Shown piece after piece: positions 1-7,595 of a stretch of DNA of 64,000 nt. Position numbers and translations under genes: made by a program. Below the pieces are notes generated by a model. It searched no databases, had not been told where the DNA came from, and saw nothing but the letters and a program-made list of their open reading frames with translations. How positions within the stretch are numbered: position 1 is the first letter of the stretch; each line of letters opens with the position of its first letter. This stretch comes from JABMQB01 sp964575025 (GTDB lineage: Bacteria > Bacteroidota > Bacteroidia > Bacteroidales > Prolixibacteraceae), in assembly GCA_964575025.1 (NCBI GenBank), contig CAZNPV010000006.1, positions 43,364 through 107,363 of the forward strand. Reading direction: 5' to 3'.

Positions 1-953
1 ATTGCCACAAATGTTTCCGTTCTTGAAAAGGGATTGACCTCTTCTTCTTCACGGTATCCTTTCACCTCCTGACCTTTAATTTTTGACCGGATATACTGAC
101 CGCGGATCACATTCTTCTGTACCTGGGGTTCCCGGATTGGGCGTAGGGATTGAAACACCTTCAGTATCTCATTTCGTAATGCATTTGCTTCCACCACCAC
201 CGGAGGTTCCATGGCAACCAGTCCAACCAGTTGCAGAAGGTGATTCTGAACCATGTCACGCAGAGCACCTGCCTGATCATAATAACTCCCCCTTTTTTCC
301 ACTCCCAGGCTTTCAGCTGAAGTGATCTCTATGCGTTGAATGTAGTTATGGTTCCACAAGGGTTCAAAAATACCATTCGAAAAACGGGTAACCAGCATGT
401 TCTGCACCGTTTCTTTCCCAAGGTAGTGATCAATGCGGTAAAGCTGGTCCTCATTAAAAAATTGAAGCAGGGTGTGGTTTAAGGCCCTGGCTGTGACGAG
501 ATCGCTTCCAAAAGGCTTTTCAACAACCAGCCGTCTGAAATAACGATCCGATCTGTTTAGTCCTGCTGAAGCCAGGTTTTGTGGAATGACCCCATACATC
601 GAAGGAGGTACCGATAAATAAAAAACAAAGTTCTGTTCAATGTTTAATTCATTGCATAATGTATCAAGGCGTTGTTTTAACGTTTTGTATGCTTCTTTTT
701 TTGTGACTTCCAGTGATTGATAGAACAACATGGATTGAAAGTCCCCAATTCTGTTGTCGTCAGGAAGGAATTCATCCATCGATGAACGGAATTCCTGATC
801 AGAAAACCGGGTTCTTCCGACTCCCAGGACCGCAAATTTTTCCGGAAGTAAATTTTTATTGTGCAGTTCAAAAAGGGATGGAACCAACATGCGTCTGGTC
901 AGATCGCCTGATGCTCCGAATATAACAACGATTTGATTAACGGGTTTCTTCAT
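1..953 (-). CDS. zwf: Glucose-6-phosphate dehydrogenase, C-terminal part missing (window edge)
   Basis: The first 317 residues of an NADP-dependent glucose-6-phosphate dehydrogenase, the entry enzyme of the oxidative pentose phosphate pathway. The reading frame runs off the left edge, so about a third of the usual 490-510 residues is missing. It opens with MKKPVNQIVVIFGASGDLTR, the family's N-terminal dinucleotide-binding GASGDLxxR motif. It also has EKPFG and the substrate-binding signature RIDHYLGKETVQN, where the His region holds the catalytic base. The start is the ATG at 951-953, which gives the expected Rossmann N-terminus. A phosphopantetheinyl transferase gene lies 15 bases upstream on the same strand. 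No frame damage is visible in the part present. Confidence 0.95.
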   Translation of the reverse strand, partial: MKKPVNQIVVIFGASGDLTRRMLVPSLFELHNKNLLPEKFAVLGVGRTRFSDQEFRSSMDEFLPDDNRIGDFQSMLFYQSLEVTKKEAYKTLKQRLDTLCNELNIEQNFVFYLSVPPSMYGVIPQNLASAGLNRSDRYFRRLVVEKPFGSDLVTARALNHTLLQFFNEDQLYRIDHYLGKETVQNMLVTRFSNGIFEPLWNHNYIQRIEITSAESLGVEKRGSYYDQAGALRDMVQNHLLQLVGLVAMEPPVVVEANALRNEILKVFQSLRPIREPQVQKNVIRGQYIRSKIKGQEVKGYREEEEVNPFSRTETFVA

Positions 954-968
954 TCGTCTATTTTTTAG

Positions 969-1595
969 TTATTGAACACACCAGACAACGGCATTGTTTT
1001 CGATAAAGAAATATTCTGCTGTCAGGTCGTGTCTTTTTTTCCCGCTTACAAAGGTTATATCTATTTTCCCCTGTTCAGAAGCCAGGAATGGCCGGATCAT
1101 AATCTGATTTTTAAAATCGATACCCTGGGTTTCCTGCCATTTAAAAACTGCTTCTTTCACACACCAGCATAGCAGGTTCATTTTTTCAGGGAATCGGGAG
1201 TTGCGGATAAAATCCCGTTCCTCTTGAGAAAGGAATTTATGAGCAATTTTTTCTACCGGGCGTCCCAAAGATTCCACATCAATACCGGCCCGTTTTTTAT
1301 GAATGATTACAGCAGCTATCTCAGCAGAGTGAGAGATACTCAGCTGCAGGTTTTTTCCCGGCAGGTAGGGTTGCCCATTGGTGTGGTATTGGAGGGTTGG
1401 ATATTCTCCCATCAACTCCATCAACAAGGAACGGGATGCAAGCATTTCAAGTCGCCGGTGGGGTTGTTTGATTCTTTGAAAATCAGGTGCTTTCTGCAGA
1501 TGCGAAAGAACAGCCGAATGTTCAGATTCATCCCGGTCAATCTTCCACAGGGCAACCATTCCCTGTTCCAGTTTTATTTTTCTTAACAGAGGCAT
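969..1595 (-). CDS. 4'-phosphopantetheinyl transferase (Sfp/AcpT superfamily)
   Basis: A 208-residue protein predicted to move the phosphopantetheine arm of CoA to a serine of carrier proteins. The family's Mg-binding and catalytic residues are visible: GIDVES (Asp106, Glu108) and the WCVKEAVFKW helix (Lys147, Glu148). The N-terminal half also has the typical ISHS segment. The length fits the short single-chain Sfp-like class rather than the trimeric AcpS class. It directly follows gldD on the same strand with a 1-base gap, so it is probably in that operon, an arrangement seen in other Bacteroidota. The partner is unknown: it may be the fatty-acid acyl carrier or an accessory synthase. The citrate-lyase carrier in this window normally needs a different enzyme (CitX), so a link is not implied. 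Confidence 0.85.
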   Translation of the reverse strand: MPLLRKIKLEQGMVALWKIDRDESEHSAVLSHLQKAPDFQRIKQPHRRLEMLASRSLLMELMGEYPTLQYHTNGQPYLPGKNLQLSISHSAEIAAVIIHKKRAGIDVESLGRPVEKIAHKFLSQEERDFIRNSRFPEKMNLLCWCVKEAVFKWQETQGIDFKNQIMIRPFLASEQGKIDITFVSGKKRHDLTAEYFFIENNAVVWCVQ

Positions 1596-1596
1596 C

Positions 1597-2184
1597 TTAT
1601 TTCCACGAAGTTGTTTCTATTAACCGGTATATATCAGGTTTCAAAAAATCGATTACCGGTTGCAGAGAGTCTGTATTGGGAACATTCCTGATATAGAATG
1701 CTCCGCGCAAAAAGTGGGTAGTACTGTCGGTCAGGAAGAATTGCATGGGCGACGCGGCATTTCCTTCAATCAGATAAATCGTCCCGTATACCTTTTCAGC
1801 GGGATTGATAAATAACCGTTCTTCGATGGTTTCTGCTTTGATGGTATGTTTGTATGCCAAAGTCCTCGAATCCTCCAGCAGGGCTCTGAGCATTTCATTC
1901 CTGTTCCCCGAAGGAATCTGTTTGTAGGAAATATGAATATCTGCTTTGTTTGCCGGTATGGAGATATTCATGTCGTAAGGGAATGAATCTTTTCCCTCAG
2001 GGTTCAGGATCCGTGCGTATACGGGTATTTTAAAGCGGTAGGGAAACTCCGTACGGTTAAATTCCCTGTAGGTTTTTTCCGGGAAAGAGATGCGAAAGTA
2101 TCCCCGTGGTTTTGGAGTATATCTGTTCTTACATCCGCAGGCCACCAGCAAAACCAGGATCAGTATAACATATATTTTTTTCAT
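1597..2184 (-). CDS. gldD: Gliding motility lipoprotein GldD
   Basis: A 195-residue predicted lipoprotein with a signal peptide ending in a lipobox LVAC (Cys16), followed by the characteristic GldD opening KPRGYFRISFPEKTYREF. GldD is a Bacteroidota protein needed for gliding in Flavobacterium. It is also found in non-gliding type IX secretion organisms, so motility should not be assumed. It follows gldE by 35 bases on the same strand, the standard ssb-gldE-gldD order. No transmembrane segment other than the signal peptide is seen. Confidence 0.9.
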   Translation of the reverse strand: MKKIYVILILVLLVACGCKNRYTPKPRGYFRISFPEKTYREFNRTEFPYRFKIPVYARILNPEGKDSFPYDMNISIPANKADIHISYKQIPSGNRNEMLRALLEDSRTLAYKHTIKAETIEERLFINPAEKVYGTIYLIEGNAASPMQFFLTDSTTHFLRGAFYIRNVPNTDSLQPVIDFLKPDIYRLIETTSWK

Positions 2185-2219
2185 CGTTAGAACTTCAAAA
2201 AAACGGAGTTAATCCGGAT

Positions 2220-3542
2220 TTATTGAATTTCCACCCTGATTTTTTCTATCCGGCGGTTGTTTACAGATTCGATCGTAAATACAAAATTTTTGCATTTGAT
2301 TTTTTCATTCATCGCAGGTATTTCACCTTTCAGTTCCAGGATCAGGCCGGCAAGGGTATCTGCATCTCCTTTTATTTCATCAAATATTGTTTCATCGGTA
2401 TGGACTATTTTATAAAAATCCACCAGCAGGGTTTTCCCGTCGAAGAGGTATTTGGTGTCGGTTATTTTCCTGAATAATGTTTCTTCCGTATCATATTCAT
2501 CCACAATTTCTCCGACAATTTCTTCGAGAATATCTTCGAGTGTAACAATACCAGCCAGGCCTCCGTATTCATCCACTACAACAGCCATATGAACTTTTCT
2601 TTTTCTGAATTCTTCAAGCAGGGTATTGATTCCTTTCGTTTCAGGAACAAAAAACGGAGGTCTGATAAGGGTTTGCCATTTGAAGCTTTTTCCCTTATGC
2701 ACGTGGGAAAGCAGATCTTTAATATACAGGATTCCGCTAATCTGATCAAAAGAACCGGAATAGACAGGTATTCTTGAAAAACCTGATTTTCTGATGATCT
2801 TAACGACATCGTCAAAGGGTGTTGTCATGTCGATGGCAATCACATCCACCCGGGGTTTCATAATTTCAGCCACTTTTTTATGTCCGAATTTTACAATCCC
2901 TTCCAGTATGTCTTTATCTTCTGATATTTCCTGTTCAGCAGTAAGTTCAAGGGCTTGTGAGATATCTGAGATCGAGATATTCTTTTTGTGTTTTAAAAGC
3001 CGTTTGTTTACAAAAGAGGTGGATCGGATCAGTATCTGACTTACCGGATTAAAAAATTTTTCCAACAGGTTAAGTGGTATAGCCATCAGTTTGGCAAACC
3101 TGATTCCCCGATGGGTGGCATACACTTTCGGAATAATCTCTCCGAAAAGAAGCAGGATAAAGGTTATTATTACTACTTTAAAAATAAATTCAAAAACGGG
3201 AGACTCACTCAGATCAACCATTCTGCTCGTAATAAACGAAGAGAGAATAACGATGCCAATATTAACAAAGTTATTGGATACCAAGATTGTAGCCAGGAGT
3301 TTTTCTGGATCTTCCAGGTTTTTCAGGATAGCTTTCATCGATCGGGATTTGCTTTTTTTCAGGTGCATCCGGTCTTTGGGACTCAGGGAAAAATAAGCTA
3401 CTTCCGAACCACTGATCAGTGCCGAAGCAATAAGCAGCAGCAGGACGATGACCAACCCGATTACAGATTCCACACTTAAGGGGTGGAAATGAATATTCCA
3501 GAGTAACGAGGGATCGGAAGTAAGTACCTGTTCAGCTTCCAA
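2220..3542 (-). CDS. gldE: GldE, CNNM/CorC-type membrane protein with CBS pair
   Basis: A 440-residue protein. Residues about 20-200 form a DUF21/CNNM membrane domain with several hydrophobic segments, including GLVIVLLLLIASALISGSEV. A CBS-domain pair follows at about 215-340 (IMKPRVDVIAID, HMAVVVDEYGGLAGIVTLED), then a C-terminal CorC/HlyC transporter-associated domain. CNNM/CorC proteins are linked to Mg2+ efflux. GldE is the Bacteroidota member associated with gliding and co-transcribed with gldD. The spacing to ssb (16 bases) and gldD (35 bases) supports one operon read from mutY's side. Its molecular role in type IX secretion or gliding is not settled. Confidence 0.9.
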   Translation of the reverse strand: MEAEQVLTSDPSLLWNIHFHPLSVESVIGLVIVLLLLIASALISGSEVAYFSLSPKDRMHLKKSKSRSMKAILKNLEDPEKLLATILVSNNFVNIGIVILSSFITSRMVDLSESPVFEFIFKVVIITFILLLFGEIIPKVYATHRGIRFAKLMAIPLNLLEKFFNPVSQILIRSTSFVNKRLLKHKKNISISDISQALELTAEQEISEDKDILEGIVKFGHKKVAEIMKPRVDVIAIDMTTPFDDVVKIIRKSGFSRIPVYSGSFDQISGILYIKDLLSHVHKGKSFKWQTLIRPPFFVPETKGINTLLEEFRKRKVHMAVVVDEYGGLAGIVTLEDILEEIVGEIVDEYDTEETLFRKITDTKYLFDGKTLLVDFYKIVHTDETIFDEIKGDADTLAGLILELKGEIPAMNEKIKCKNFVFTIESVNNRRIEKIRVEIQ

Positions 3543-3558
3543 AGGTTAGGTTTTTGAA

Positions 3559-4005
3559 TTAAAACGGCAGATCATCTTCTTCGGGTGATTGCTGTTCATT
3601 ATCCGGTTCTTCTGCCGATTCGTTTTGTGTATTGTCTTGGTTCTGATGCCCACTGTTGGTATTCTCAGCGTAATCTTCGCGTTTTCCCAACATTTGCATT
3701 ACATCGCCGTAAATCTCTGTAATGTATCGTTTGTTCCCATCCTTATCATCATAGGATCTGGATCGTATTCTTCCTTCTATATAAAGCTGTTTTCCTTTTG
3801 TAACATACTTCTCAGCTACTTCAGCCAGTCCCCTCCACAGGACAATGTTATGCCATTCTGTGGTGGTTACTCTTTCGCCGTTTTTTGCCAAATAAGATTC
3901 TGAAGTGGCCAGAGGGAAATTTGCTACTGCCACACCTGAATCCAGGTGTCTTACTTCCGGGTCTTTCCCGACATTTCCAACTAAAATTGCTTTGTTTACT
4001 GACAT
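3559..4005 (-). CDS. ssb: Single-stranded DNA-binding protein
   Basis: A 148-residue SSB. Residues 1-105 are the OB fold, starting with SVNKAILVGNVGKDPEVRHL and containing TTEWHNIVLWRGLAEVAEKY and KGKQLYIEGRIRSRSY. A flexible Gln/Asn/Glu-rich linker leads to the acidic tip EEDDLPF, which in this family docks repair and replication partners. It binds single-stranded DNA as a tetramer in replication, recombination and repair. It sits between mutY (73 bases upstream) and gldE, the usual Bacteroidota order. The start fits the family's N-terminus. Confidence 0.96.
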   Translation of the reverse strand: MSVNKAILVGNVGKDPEVRHLDSGVAVANFPLATSESYLAKNGERVTTTEWHNIVLWRGLAEVAEKYVTKGKQLYIEGRIRSRSYDDKDGNKRYITEIYGDVMQMLGKREDYAENTNSGHQNQDNTQNESAEEPDNEQQSPEEDDLPF

Positions 4006-4078
4006 TTTCTATTTTTTTAGGGTTAATCATGTTATGAAGATACACATTATCCTTCAATATCGATCCCATTGCAATGAT

Positions 4079-5146
4079 TTATTCATGGTCAGGGATTAAA
4101 TCCTTTTCAACCAGGTATTTTTCAATTAGCCTGGGAACTGCAAAGTTAGCAATATCTTTTTTAATTATACGTACGGGGGAACCATTTATTCCGGTAATCT
4201 GCTTTTTAAAGACATGTATAAAAATGGCATGTATTTTTTGGTGGCTTAACAGGTGAATAACAGGCCTGGAGAACTGAACCTCCTGAAGGCTGTAGCTGTT
4301 GATCAAAAATTCGGATTTTGCCATACGAAGAACCTTTTCCGGAGCTTCCTGGTTTTGTGTTTCTATCAGCGGGAGTTCATAGAGGTTTTTCCATATATCG
4401 TGCTTTACACGTTTTTGGAGGTAGATTGCATCCTGATCTTCAAAGAGGAAATAGTAGAAAAAACGGTTTTTTTGTTTTCTGACTGGTTTTTTTACAGGCA
4501 ATTGACGAATTGTCTGGTTTTTGTATGCCTGGCATATTCCGGTTACGGGGCATTTGTTGCACAGGGGGCCAGAGGGCAGGCAAATCAGCGCTCCTAATTC
4601 CATCAGAGCCTGGTTATGTATTCCCGGGTGGGCAGGATCGAGAAGCTCTGCGGCTTTTTTTTGTATTATTTTTTTTCCTTTGGCAGAATTTACCGGTTCC
4701 GTGATTTCAAATATCCGTGCCAGAACTCGGTTGATATTCCCGTCTATCGTGGCATACGGTTTATTAAAGGCAATGGAAGCCACAGCGGCAGCTGTATATT
4801 CCCCAATTCCCTTTAATGCAAGAATATCATTGTATTCTTCAGGAAACCTTCCCTGGTATTTTTCGACGATCTGTTGCGCTGTGTAATGAATGTTCTCAGC
4901 CCGGTTATAATAACCCAGCCCCTGCCATATTTTCAGGACATCCTTTTTCCCGGAACAGGCCAGGTCTTGAAGGGTGGGGAACCGCTTCATAAAACGTTCA
5001 AAATATCCCTTCCCCTGATTGACACGGGTTTGTTGCAGAATAATTTCGGAAATCCATATCCTGTATGGATCGGATGTTTCCCGCCATGGCAACTCGCGTT
5101 TGTGGGCATGGTACCACCTGTACAGGGACTTTAAAAAATCGGCCAT
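4079..5146 (-). CDS. mutY: A/G-specific adenine glycosylase MutY
   Basis: A 355-residue base-excision repair glycosylase that removes adenine mispaired with 8-oxoguanine. Visible are the catalytic Glu34 in SEIILQQTRV, the helix-hairpin-helix LKGIGEYTAAAVAS, and the catalytic Asp135 in ATIDGNINRVLAR. The 4Fe-4S cluster motif is Cys189-x6-Cys196-x2-Cys199-x5-Cys205. The C-terminal part from about residue 225 corresponds to the Nudix-like domain that recognises 8-oxoguanine. It is the first gene of the leftward mutY-ssb-gldE-gldD block and diverges from the HU gene at 5283. Confidence 0.95.
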   Translation of the reverse strand: MADFLKSLYRWYHAHKRELPWRETSDPYRIWISEIILQQTRVNQGKGYFERFMKRFPTLQDLACSGKKDVLKIWQGLGYYNRAENIHYTAQQIVEKYQGRFPEEYNDILALKGIGEYTAAAVASIAFNKPYATIDGNINRVLARIFEITEPVNSAKGKKIIQKKAAELLDPAHPGIHNQALMELGALICLPSGPLCNKCPVTGICQAYKNQTIRQLPVKKPVRKQKNRFFYYFLFEDQDAIYLQKRVKHDIWKNLYELPLIETQNQEAPEKVLRMAKSEFLINSYSLQEVQFSRPVIHLLSHQKIHAIFIHVFKKQITGINGSPVRIIKKDIANFAVPRLIEKYLVEKDLIPDHE

Positions 5147-5224
5147 ATGCCGCTAAGTAATTTAAAATGTTTATAAAATTCAAAATTAATTGATTGGAAA
5201 TGCAATATATATCTAAAAAGTTTA

Positions 5225-5232
5225 TATTTTTG
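5225..5232 (+). promoter_or_regulatory. Candidate Bacteroidota -7 element (TATTTTTG) for the HU gene
   Basis: TATTTTTG matches the TAnnTTTG -7 consensus of the Bacteroidota primary sigma factor and lies 50 bases before the HU start codon. A TTG-containing -33 candidate (5195-5198) is farther away than usual, so this is tentative. Confidence 0.4.
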
Positions 5233-5282
5233 CAATCCATACCATAGAATTTTAATTTGTTGATAACTAAATATTTTTAGCA

Positions 5283-5567
5283 ATGACAAAAGCAGATATT
5301 GTAAACGAAATCTCAAAAAACACAGGAATTGAAAAAGTAACAGTTCAAAAAACAGTTGAATCTTTTATGGAGACTGTAAAAGACTCTTTAGTAGGCGGAA
5401 AGAACGTTTACCTGAGAGGCTTCGGTAGTTTTGTTGTTAAGAAAAGAGCTGAAAAAACAGCCAGGAATATTTCAAAAAACACCACAATTATAATTCCTGA
5501 ACATTACATTCCGTCATTCAAACCTGCGAAATCTTTTGTTTCTCAAGTGAAAAGTAACGTTAAATAG
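5283..5567 (+). CDS. HU/IHF-family DNA-bending protein
   Basis: A 94-residue member of the HU/IHF superfamily. It begins MTKADIVNEISKNTGIEK, has the dimer core VYLRGFGSFVVKKRAEKTAR, and a beta-arm region with NTTIIIPEHYIPSFKPAKSF in place of the usual NPxTG tip. It bends DNA and organises the nucleoid. It is clearly different from the second HU copy at 10979-11251, which has the canonical GRNPQTGKEI arm. The two probably form different dimers or have different sequence preferences (inference). The 30-codon basic peptide gene follows 8 bases downstream and probably shares the transcript. Confidence 0.93.
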   Translation: MTKADIVNEISKNTGIEKVTVQKTVESFMETVKDSLVGGKNVYLRGFGSFVVKKRAEKTARNISKNTTIIIPEHYIPSFKPAKSFVSQVKSNVK

Positions 5568-5575
5568 ATCGGATT

Positions 5576-5668
5576 ATGCCAAGCGGGAAAAAAAGGAAAA
5601 GACACAAGATGGCTACGCATAAGCGAAAAAAAAGGCTACGGAAGAACAGACATAAGAAGAGAAAATAG
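5576..5668 (+). CDS. 30-residue Lys/Arg-rich peptide, AURKAIP1/COX24-like, probable ribosome-associated protein
   Basis: An ATG-started 30-codon gene immediately after the HU gene. It encodes a peptide beginning MPSGKKRKRHKMATHKRKKR and made of about two-thirds Lys, Arg and His. The pattern matches the short proteins annotated in many Bacteroidota as AURKAIP1/COX24-domain proteins, whose mitochondrial relative is a small-subunit ribosomal protein. A terminator-like hairpin follows at 5700-5734, which supports HU plus this peptide as a two-gene unit. That the gene is real is inferred from family recognition, position and base composition. A role in the ribosome is likely but not shown by this sequence. 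Confidence 0.75.
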   Translation: MPSGKKRKRHKMATHKRKKRLRKNRHKKRK

Positions 5669-5699
5669 CATTTTAGCCCTTCTTTTTTAAAGTTTCTGG

Positions 5700-5734
5700 A
5701 TTAAACCTAAAGCATTTTTTGCTTTAGGTTTAAT
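5700..5734 (+). terminator. Strong hairpin terminator after the HU/basic-peptide unit
   Basis: A perfect 14-base inverted repeat, ATTAAACCTAAAGC and GCTTTAGGTTTAAT, with a 7-base T-rich loop, followed by CTCTTTAAAAA. It lies 31 bases after the basic-peptide stop and before the RNase G gene. Confidence 0.75.
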
Positions 5735-5788
5735 CTCTTTAAAAAACAGGGCTATTCCTGAACGATCATATGATGTAAAAAACAGGTT

Positions 5789-7339
5789 GTGAGTAGCGAT
5801 TTAATCATTGATGTCACTCCATCCGAAATAGTAATTGCCTTACTTGAAGATAAAAAACTAGTTGAACTTACCAGGGAAAAAAGCGGGGCAAGATTTGCTG
5901 TAGGAGATATTTACCTCGGCAAGGTTAAAAAAATCATGCCCAGTCTAAATGCTGCTTTTATTGATATAGGGTACGAAAAAGATGCATTTCTGCATTATCT
6001 GGATATGGGGCCTCAGTTTGCTACCTTGAATAAGTTTCTACGTATCGCCTCTTCCCATAAGAACAGGATTACTTCCATTTCACGAATTCATTCAGAGCCC
6101 GACATTAACAAGGAAGGGAAAATTACCGATTTGTTAAAAACAGGGCATAAAATTCTGGTTCAGATAGCAAAAGAACCCATTTCAACCAAAGGACCAAGGT
6201 TAACATCTGAAATATCCCTTGCGGGAAGATACATGGTTCTTCTTCCTTTTAGTGAACGGATATCTGTTTCACAGAAAATAAAATCCAACGAGGAAAAAAA
6301 CAGACTTAAAAAACTGATCCAGAGTATCAAACCAAGGAAGTACGGGTTAATTATCAGAACCGCGGCAGAAAAAGTACGGGTGGCGGAACTCGATCAGGAA
6401 CTACGCAGGCTGATCGATAAGTGGGAAACTACCTTTCAAAAACTGAGACGAGCCCGTATACCGTCCCTTATTATTGGAGAAATGGATCGAACAACAGCCC
6501 TGATCCGGGATATATTTCATAAGGATTTTAACAGCATCCTGGTCAATGACCTTGCAGCATACAATGAGATCAGTGATTATATGAGTTCTATTAAAACGGA
6601 CAAAAAAAAACTGGTAAAGCTTTACAAAGGCAAAGCGTCAATATTTGAATATTTTGGTGTAGACAAACAGATCAAAGCTTCGTTTGGAAAAACAGTATCA
6701 TTCAAGAACGGAGCCTATTTGATTATTGAACATACGGAAGCATTCCATGTGATCGACGTAAACAGCGGCAACCGTTCAAAAGCCGGTCTCAATCAGGAAA
6801 CGAATGCATTACATGTTAACCTGGCTGCCTGTGATGAAATTGCACGACAGCTCCGCCTCAGAGACATGGGAGGGATCATTGTCATTGATTTTATTGATAT
6901 GCACGAAGCAGCAAACCGACATAAAGTGTATGACTATATGAAGGAGGTGATGGACGATGACCGTACCAAACACAACATCCTTCCTTTAAGTAAATTCTGC
7001 CTGATGCAGATTACCCGACAACGTGTACGGCCTGAAGAACATATTGAAACCGCTGAAGTATGCCCGGTTTGCAAAGGATCCGGAAAAGTAGTGCCGACCG
7101 TGCTCTTTGCCGATGAACTGAACCGTAAAGTGGTTTATATCATTAAGGATCTTAATAAGAAAAGAGTATTCCTGAAAGTACATCCATACGTGGCTGCATA
7201 TCTGACAAAAGGATATAAATCATACCAGGTAAAATGGTTCCTGAAATTTTTTAAATGGATCAGGGTGGAAGCCAATAATTCATATACTTTTCTTGAATAT
7301 CATTTCTTTGATGAGAATATGGAAGAGATCATCCTGTAA
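5789..7339 (+). CDS. rng: Ribonuclease G/E family endoribonuclease
   Basis: A 516-residue RNase E/G family protein that cleaves single-stranded RNA in rRNA maturation and mRNA turnover. The S1 RNA-binding domain spans about residues 37-130 (GDIYLGKVKKIMPSLNAAFI). The catalytic core contains FHVIDVNSGNRSK and IIVIDFIDM, whose aspartates bind Mg2+, and the Zn-link motif CPVCKGSGK. There is no long C-terminal scaffold, so it is of the RNase G type. The start is a GTG at 5789, which gives the family N-terminus MSSDLIIDVTPSEIVIALLE; no suitable ATG lies nearby. A terminator upstream separates it from HU. Confidence 0.93.
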   Translation: MSSDLIIDVTPSEIVIALLEDKKLVELTREKSGARFAVGDIYLGKVKKIMPSLNAAFIDIGYEKDAFLHYLDMGPQFATLNKFLRIASSHKNRITSISRIHSEPDINKEGKITDLLKTGHKILVQIAKEPISTKGPRLTSEISLAGRYMVLLPFSERISVSQKIKSNEEKNRLKKLIQSIKPRKYGLIIRTAAEKVRVAELDQELRRLIDKWETTFQKLRRARIPSLIIGEMDRTTALIRDIFHKDFNSILVNDLAAYNEISDYMSSIKTDKKKLVKLYKGKASIFEYFGVDKQIKASFGKTVSFKNGAYLIIEHTEAFHVIDVNSGNRSKAGLNQETNALHVNLAACDEIARQLRLRDMGGIIVIDFIDMHEAANRHKVYDYMKEVMDDDRTKHNILPLSKFCLMQITRQRVRPEEHIETAEVCPVCKGSGKVVPTVLFADELNRKVVYIIKDLNKKRVFLKVHPYVAAYLTKGYKSYQVKWFLKFFKWIRVEANNSYTFLEYHFFDENMEEIIL

Positions 7340-7595
7340 AACTTCGGTCTGAAGATCGCACTTCTTTCGGCACTGGGCTGTTAAAGAGTTTGTTATCTGT
7401 AAGTACCTTTCTGTTTATCCGATTATTTTTTCCCTGGGACCCTCTGATACTTTTCCGGATTTATTTACCAGAACCTCTTTTATCGAACAATTATTTAAAA
7501 TATTGGTTATTTTGCAGGAAGGAATTTTTATTTTGGTTCCGATTATTCATCGCATACGTTTTATGATACCATTGAGAACAAACAATTAAAATCAG

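Noticed and set aside
83..325. 80-codon + strand frame at the left edge
   Set aside because: It is the opposite-strand shadow of zwf, whose motifs on the minus strand are clear.
4253..5134. Several overlapping + strand frames of 60-120 codons
   Set aside because: All lie antisense to mutY, whose Fe-S and catalytic motifs are intact.
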